The notes under the pieces were generated by a model. That model searched no databases, had not been told where the DNA came from, and was given only the letters and a program-made list of their open reading frames with translations. The translations under genes were made by a program, and so were the position numbers. 64,000 nt of DNA. Source: Gracilibacillus dipsosauri (GTDB taxonomy: Bacteria; Bacillota; Bacilli; Bacillales; Amphibacillaceae). Below are positions 59,354-64,000 of the stretch, in pieces. The first letter of the stretch is position 1. The number at the start of each line of letters is the position of its first letter. Location of the stretch: the NCBI RefSeq assembly GCF_003176895.1, contig NZ_QGTD01000008.1:806001-870000 (forward strand), in the 5' to 3' direction.

Positions 59354-59755
59354 GGTAATAGCTATCACTTAAAGCTCTTACTACGAGCATTTAAAAGCTT
59401 GTTAAAAAAGGTTCTTTGATGGGGAGTGGTTAACCCCCTCCCCTTTTAACCAAACGTTTTCTTTTTATCCCCTCTGTTATAACCTTCTATATAACCCATT
59501 CAGTATTTAAAAAGATAATTCCTTCAAATCGTTTATTTCTTTATTAGAACAAATATTCTTCAAAATCTCTCCATTGCCATTCTAATCCAAGTATACCTTG
59601 CTCACTAGTTTCTATTTATGACAATTACTATTTAGCCATTCGGAAGCTCTATAGTACAGCAAAAATAATTGGGTCGATCCTATTTATCAGTTGTTTACAG
59701 GTTGTAGAAAGAGGAAACACTTATATAAGATAATAAAGTAATAAAGGAGTATAAA
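59354..59755. other. Intergenic region between defB and the DUF2243 gene
   Basis: No gene was seen in this 402-base gap. A hairpin at 59421-59443 (GGGGAG with CTCCCC, followed by TTTT) probably ends defB transcripts. TTGTAG (59702-59707) and TATAAG (59724-59729), 16 bases apart, may be the promoter of the next pair. The rest is AT-rich with no recognised element. Confidence 0.5.
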
Positions 59756-60244
59756 ATGGCTATTAAAAACGAAAACGACAATCGGTTTTATTACTCAAAT
59801 CGTAACCTGTGGGCTGGAATTTTATTTGGAATCGGTATTGTGGCTTTTTTAGATGAAACAATTTTTCATCAACTATTACGGTGGCATCACTTTTATGACA
59901 AATCCACAACCGATATTGGACTGATTTCCGACGGTTTTTTTCATGCTTTTAGTTGGTTTGCGACTATTGGTGGCTTGTTTATCTATGCTGATCTTCGAAG
60001 GCGGAACGGACTATGGATCACTAAGTGGTGGGGAGGAGTATTGATCGGAGCAGGTGGGTTCCAGTTATATGATGGCATTATTCAACACAAATTGATGCGG
60101 ATACATCAGATTCGTTATGTGGAGAATGTCATCATCTATGACCTGATATGGAATGTGCTAGCTGTTGTAATGATCGTAATAGGACTCAGTCTCATTAAAA
60201 GTAATAAACAACAGGCGAAGGAGGTTTCAGATGAACCTCAATAA
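59756..60244 (+). CDS. DUF2243 membrane protein
   Basis: A 162-residue protein with four membrane segments, matching DUF2243. Conserved features are GIGIVAFLDETIFHQLLRWHHFYD (given here only by its FLDE and HQLLRWHHFYD parts), a DGFFHAFSWF motif and GGFQLYDGIIQHKLMRIHQIR. Several histidines lie in or near segments, as in metal or heme proteins. AAAGGAG precedes the ATG. It overlaps the following CtaG-like gene by 14 bases, a widespread pairing; function is unknown. Confidence 0.87.
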   Translation: MAIKNENDNRFYYSNRNLWAGILFGIGIVAFLDETIFHQLLRWHHFYDKSTTDIGLISDGFFHAFSWFATIGGLFIYADLRRRNGLWITKWWGGVLIGAGGFQLYDGIIQHKLMRIHQIRYVENVIIYDLIWNVLAVVMIVIGLSLIKSNKQQAKEVSDEPQ

Positions 60245-61064
60245 CTACATTCTTCATATCGATGGAGCTTACTTCTTTACTCAAGAGCAGTTGATACCTC
60301 AAATATTATTGGCGCTACCGTTTGTTTTAACTTTGGTTATGTATATCTTGGCTGTCATAGTCTCCAACCGGCGTCACAAGCGTTGGCCGTTATATCGCAC
60401 TGTTTGTTGGATATTTGGCGTTCTTTTCGCAATTATTTCCGTTGCAGGCCCTTTAGCTAACCGTGCACTTGTAGATTTTACAGCCCACATGTTTGGTCAC
60501 TTGTTTTTAGGCATGCTTGCCCCATTGCTGATGGCGCTTGCTGCACCGATGACACTTATGCTAAGAACACTCACGGTTCCCATAGCAAGAAGACTTTCCA
60601 AAATGCTAAGAAGTAGACTCTCGCGAATGCTTACCAACCCGATTATTGCTTCCGTTCTGAATATAGGAGGACTCTGGTTGTTATATACTACTAGTCTATA
60701 CTCGCTTATGCATGATTATTTTCTATTGCACCTAATAGTGCATGTCCATGTTTTCTTAGCTGGCTATTTATTTACAATATCCATGTTCTATATCGATCCA
60801 ATGCCCCATCGTGTTCCTTTTTTGTATCGCGCGATTGTATTATGTGTTGCCTTAACTGGACACGGTATTCTATCAAAATACATCTATGCACATCCACCTA
60901 ACCATGTAACTATAAATCAAGCAGAACTTGGGGGCATGGTCATGTATTATGGAGGGGATATCATCGACATTGTTATTATCTTCATCCTCTGTTTACAGTG
61001 GTTTAGAGCAACCCGACCTCGAACTAGACTAGCTATATTCAGTAATTGTTTCATTTCATATTAA
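60231..61064 (+). CDS. CtaG-like cytochrome oxidase assembly family protein
   Basis: A 277-residue protein with about seven to eight membrane segments, of the caa3_CtaG family (second copy in the window, divergent from ctaG at 36.6 kb). Conserved histidines lie in FTAHMFGHLFLGML (near 84-95), LLHLIVHVHVFLAGYLF (near 172) and ALTGHGIL. The 14-base overlap with the DUF2243 gene implies coupled translation. Copper handling for an oxidase is a reasonable guess; not shown. Confidence 0.87.
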   Translation: MNLNNYILHIDGAYFFTQEQLIPQILLALPFVLTLVMYILAVIVSNRRHKRWPLYRTVCWIFGVLFAIISVAGPLANRALVDFTAHMFGHLFLGMLAPLLMALAAPMTLMLRTLTVPIARRLSKMLRSRLSRMLTNPIIASVLNIGGLWLLYTTSLYSLMHDYFLLHLIVHVHVFLAGYLFTISMFYIDPMPHRVPFLYRAIVLCVALTGHGILSKYIYAHPPNHVTINQAELGGMVMYYGGDIIDIVIIFILCLQWFRATRPRTRLAIFSNCFISY

Positions 61065-61083
61065 CTTTTTTCGATTCAAAAAA

Positions 61084-61138
61084 CTCTCCCTAAGGTAGGT
61101 ACAGATTTTATTTTTCAATCTGTCCACCATAAGGAGAG
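61084..61138. repeat. Long imperfect hairpin between the CtaG-like gene and ydjI
   Basis: CTCTCC (61084-61089) and GGAGAG (61133-61138) close an imperfect stem that includes GGT/ACC and ACAGATT/AATCTGT. It lies between convergent genes; neither side has a strong T tract, so it may be a repeat element rather than a terminator. Confidence 0.55.
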
Positions 61139-61164
61139 CCTGTTATAAATGTATGTTTCTTCGA

Positions 61165-62142
61165 TTATGCCAATTTATGGCCACAATTACCGCAGAAATT
61201 CATGCCACTTGTTTTATTACCACAATTGGGGCAAAAATTAGGGATCGCGTTATTTCCATTATTAGCGGGAGATGATTGTGGTGTGCTTGAATTATTTTGA
61301 TTCATCCCTTTGACCATTTCCTGTGCCATGTTCATCCCCATCATCATACCTGCCATGTCTGTTGCAGTATTACCACCTTCTGATTTACCTTCTGAAATCG
61401 CATCAGTGAAGGCTACCTCTTTATAACGATTCATATCACCAATCATACTATGAGATGCAGATTTAGTAATCATATCTTGAATTTCTTTTGGATAATTAAA
61501 GCTCATAATAGTAAAACGAGTAATTTCAAATCCATCACTATTTATTTGCATATCTAAATCTTCTTGAATTCCTTTGCCTATTTCAAAGGAATTAGCTTGC
61601 AGGTTAAACATATCTTTTCCTTCTTTTGTAATCCACTTCATTAATAACTGATCTAGAATACTAGTTATTCTTAGACGAATGTCCTCCACTAGATAATTAT
61701 CTTTTACTCCAGCTATATTATCGATTAATTTGACATAGTCAGTTACTTTGAATTGAAATGTTCCGTTCGCTCTAATTGGCATTCCGCCAGGTAATTGCTG
61801 TGTTGGAATATTTATTGCACTTTTCGTTCCCCACTTCACCGTAAACTCTTTTGTATTAACAAAAAGCACCTCTACACGCATGCCACTATTAAAACCAAAT
61901 TTGAAGCCTTTTAATGTAGACAGAAAAGGAACAATTTCGGATTCGATTTCATATTCTCCTTCGTCCTTGAAGACACCTTCAATTTTCCCTTGATCAAAAA
62001 AGATGGCATCCTGACCAGGACGAATAATCAGTTTACTTCCTTTTTTTACTTCATCATTATTCCATTTCCAAAAAATCATATCCTCACGGAATTCATTCCA
62101 TTCAATGACATCTGAAAGTTGCCCCTTAAAAAAATCAAACAT
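61165..62142 (-). CDS. ydjI: SPFH-domain protein with C-terminal zinc ribbon (YdjI)
   Basis: 325 residues: an SPFH/virion-core-like domain (about 15-230, with LIIRPGQDAIFFDQGKIEG), a methionine/glycine-rich segment (MAGMMMGMNMAQEMVKGMN) and a C-terminal zinc ribbon with CPNCGN and CGNCGH. In B. subtilis YdjI helps bring PspA to the membrane. ATG 62142 has AAAGG upstream; GTG 62151 is less likely. It is the third gene of the ydjG-H-I operon. Confidence 0.88.
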   Translation of the reverse strand: MFDFFKGQLSDVIEWNEFREDMIFWKWNNDEVKKGSKLIIRPGQDAIFFDQGKIEGVFKDEGEYEIESEIVPFLSTLKGFKFGFNSGMRVEVLFVNTKEFTVKWGTKSAINIPTQQLPGGMPIRANGTFQFKVTDYVKLIDNIAGVKDNYLVEDIRLRITSILDQLLMKWITKEGKDMFNLQANSFEIGKGIQEDLDMQINSDGFEITRFTIMSFNYPKEIQDMITKSASHSMIGDMNRYKEVAFTDAISEGKSEGGNTATDMAGMMMGMNMAQEMVKGMNQNNSSTPQSSPANNGNNAIPNFCPNCGNKTSGMNFCGNCGHKLA

Positions 62143-62171
62143 GTATAACACCTTTCCTTTCTATTGTTCTA

Positions 62172-62942
62172 TTAAAAGCCTCCACGACTTCCTGTATGAG
62201 AGTGACCACCACTAGTCACCCCTCCACCACCATTACCACTGCTATTGTTTTTCTGGATTTTCGTCTTAGAAACTGTTTTTCGCAAATATACATCTTTCCT
62301 GTTTACCACTCGAGAGTTTTTCGGATCGACATAGGTTTCATGCTTCACTGTAACACGACCACCCATATTAAAGATCATTGCACCTACAATAACTGCTCCA
62401 ATTAAAACAGCAAGCAATAACTGAAACCAAGTTTTTAGAAAAATACTATCAGGACTAATGATCGGATTTACTCCAAGGTAAACTGGCACCTCACTAAAAA
62501 ATTGCTTGGTTGCTTCTAAGAAGTTGTCTGCACTAAGATATGGCGTAATTTTTTCTCTTATTTCATCTAATCTCGAATCAGAAAGATATTTCTGTTTATC
62601 TCCAAAGCCAGATAAGTAAACCTCACTTTTGTTCATATCGATAGTAAGAATAACCGTATTTCCATGTTTTTTATCATATCCTGGTGCATTTTCATCATAG
62701 AAATCCTCTGTGTATTGTACTACGTCTCTTCCACCAAGATCATTCTCTGTTAAAACAAGGAATGATAACTCATTTTCTTCACTGTATTGTTTCGCAAGCT
62801 TCTCCAATTCCTCTTGTTCATCAGCATTAAATAGATCTGCTTCATCATAAATATACTGTTCTTCCGCACTGACAGGAATTGTTAAAAAGGAGAACAGTAT
62901 TAAAAACAGAATAGATATTAGACCTTTTTTACTTATTCTCAT
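62172..62942 (-). CDS. ydjH: TPM-domain membrane protein YdjH
   Basis: 256 residues: signal peptide (about 1-25), a TPM domain (about 28-160, with YIYDEADLFNADEQEEL and GNTVILTIDM), one membrane segment (about 172-192), and a cytoplasmic tail ending in a G/S/H-rich stretch (GNGGGGVTSGGHSHTGSRGG). TPM domains are found in thylakoid and membrane-repair proteins and PspA-linked operons. It overlaps ydjG by 4 bases (ATGA). Confidence 0.88.
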   Translation of the reverse strand: MRISKKGLISILFLILFSFLTIPVSAEEQYIYDEADLFNADEQEELEKLAKQYSEENELSFLVLTENDLGGRDVVQYTEDFYDENAPGYDKKHGNTVILTIDMNKSEVYLSGFGDKQKYLSDSRLDEIREKITPYLSADNFLEATKQFFSEVPVYLGVNPIISPDSIFLKTWFQLLLAVLIGAVIVGAMIFNMGGRVTVKHETYVDPKNSRVVNRKDVYLRKTVSKTKIQKNNSSGNGGGGVTSGGHSHTGSRGGF

Positions 62943-63967
62943 ATTAGATCACCACCTAACAGTAACGCAATCGTTTTTAAAACGACAAATGATCCGCCAG
63001 CAATACTTGCAAACCAGATCGCGGCCTTTTGATAGCTAAGTGGTGGTTTACCAACAATTTTACCTGTTTGACCATTCATTGCAAATGTATGCTCTTGTTT
63101 ATCAAAATCATAGTAAACCATCCAAACTGGCAACAATACATAGTAACTATTTCTTTGCGTTGTGCGAATATTTTTCTGGTGGTAATCAACAGAAGAATAT
63201 CCTGTAATGGTTGAGGAAATATAGGAGTCTATAAATGTTTTTATTTTATCTTTAACTCTACCAAATAATTCTTTATCTGTGTAATTATATTTTTCAGCTA
63301 AATATCCAGCTAAATAAGGTGTTTTAAATGCTTTTAATTCCTCGTAATGATAAGGTTCCAGCTTATCCATTAAAGTATCATCTAATTTTTCAGAAGCATC
63401 AACTGGTACCTTTAGATAGCTAACATCAATATCTCGTTCTACCCTGTAATAATGGGTTTCTGTATAGCGATATTCTCCACGCGTATAAGTATTAACTTTT
63501 GTTGCAGTCGCCTTTACCTCAACATCATTGTCTAAATCATACATCCAAAATGGAACATACATACCAGTGATGCCTTTCACTCGATCTGCAGTCATAAAAC
63601 CTTTTGGGGTTAATCTTCCGTTTTTACACCATTTTCTAAAAGCCTCCATTGCCTCTTCCTTACTTATAGTAAACGGTATAACTTTAACAGGTGCTAAATC
63701 CCCTGACAACCTGTCTGCAAGCACTACCCCAGCACCACAGAAGCTGCAGGAGGTTGCCGTAGTATCCTTGTCTGTTAATACAACTGCACCACAGTTTTCA
63801 CACTGGTACTCTTTGGCTTCATCTTCCTCGAACGATCTTTCTATATAAATATCATCATATGTATCAACATGCTCTTCTCTTCCACAGCTGTCACAGCTCA
63901 AATGGCCTGTTTCACTGTCAAATGCCATATCTGAGCCACAACTAGGACATTTATAATGTACTAGCAT
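62939..63967 (-). CDS. ydjG: Zinc-ribbon membrane protein YdjG
   Basis: 342 residues, as in B. subtilis: two N-terminal zinc ribbons (CPSCG, CDSCG near 8-30; CENCG, CSFCG near 55-75), a central soluble domain, and one C-terminal membrane segment (about 315-335) next to LSYQKAAIWF. With YdjH and YdjI it forms a stress operon, which in B. subtilis begins with pspA (ydjF) and is controlled by SigW. The upstream part lies outside the window. ATG 63967 chosen for AGAGGGG upstream; ATG 63976 abuts it. Confidence 0.88.
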   Translation of the reverse strand: MLVHYKCPSCGSDMAFDSETGHLSCDSCGREEHVDTYDDIYIERSFEEDEAKEYQCENCGAVVLTDKDTTATSCSFCGAGVVLADRLSGDLAPVKVIPFTISKEEAMEAFRKWCKNGRLTPKGFMTADRVKGITGMYVPFWMYDLDNDVEVKATATKVNTYTRGEYRYTETHYYRVERDIDVSYLKVPVDASEKLDDTLMDKLEPYHYEELKAFKTPYLAGYLAEKYNYTDKELFGRVKDKIKTFIDSYISSTITGYSSVDYHQKNIRTTQRNSYYVLLPVWMVYYDFDKQEHTFAMNGQTGKIVGKPPLSYQKAAIWFASIAGGSFVVLKTIALLLGGDLI

Positions 63968-64000
63968 CCCTTTCATCCCCTCTAATAATTTGTATCCTTT

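Overview
The window is a stretch of core chromosome from a low-GC, endospore-forming member of the Bacillaceae. Evidence for this: the sporulation sigma factors SigE and SigG with the SpoIIGA protease, SpoVD, SpoVE, RsfA, YlbJ and a YtvI-type permease; a BshC bacillithiol enzyme; a caa3 oxidase cluster; and gene order close to the Bacillus subtilis ylm, dcw, ylb, cta, yla, ykt and pdh blocks. AT-rich composition and protein divergence suggest the Oceanobacillus/Virgibacillus/Gracilibacillus neighbourhood; the genus is inference.

Layout (most genes on the minus strand). 1-3.2 kb: ylmH (cut by the window edge), ylmG, sepF, ylmE, pgeF/ylmD and ylmC, around septum placement and cofactor/peptidoglycan proofreading. 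3.4-6.2 kb: a small YfhD-like gene, sigG, sigE, spoIIGA. 6.4-23.1 kb: the division and cell-wall (dcw) cluster in reverse: ftsZ, ftsA, sbp, ylxX, ylxW, divIB, spoVE, murD, mraY, murE, spoVD, pbpB, ftsL, rsmH, mraZ. murG and murB are absent from their usual place. 23.2-34.8 kb: bshC, rsfA, rpmF, ylbN, ylbM (tmcAL), ylbL, ylbJ, coaD, rsmD, ylbG, ylbF (ricF), ylbE, ylbD, ylbC, ylbA. 34.9-43.9 kb: a YtvI-like permease, a DUF420 protein, ctaG, ctaF, ctaE, ctaD, ctaC, ctaB and divergent ctaA, that is heme A supply plus the caa3 oxidase. 43.9-50.1 kb: ftsW, ylaN, ylaL, ylaJ, a small membrane protein, ylaI, ylaH, ylaF, suhB, yktB, yktA. 50.2-59.4 kb: speA-type decarboxylase, a polysaccharide deacetylase lipoprotein, the pdhABCD operon, ykyA, def. 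59.7-64 kb: a DUF2243/CtaG-like membrane pair, then a ydjG-ydjH-ydjI membrane-stress operon running in from the right edge.

No tRNA, rRNA, CRISPR array, transposase or phage gene was seen. Regulatory signals supported by sequence include three GTGG boxes at exactly 10-bp spacing before mraZ (MraZ operator), a forespore-type promoter before sigG, a SigE-type promoter before spoVD, a long-spacer promoter before spoIIGA, strong SigA-type promoters before pdhA and ylbN, and many intrinsic terminators.

The least explained parts are intergenic: a GC-rich island between ylbM and ylbN with a possible 34-codon ORF and a paired stem; a C/U-rich possible small RNA between rsmD and ylbG; a hairpin that buries the spoVE ribosome binding site; an apparent AUC start for ylbN; and two extragenic palindromes. 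I found no clear new multi-gene system; these are leads, graded accordingly.
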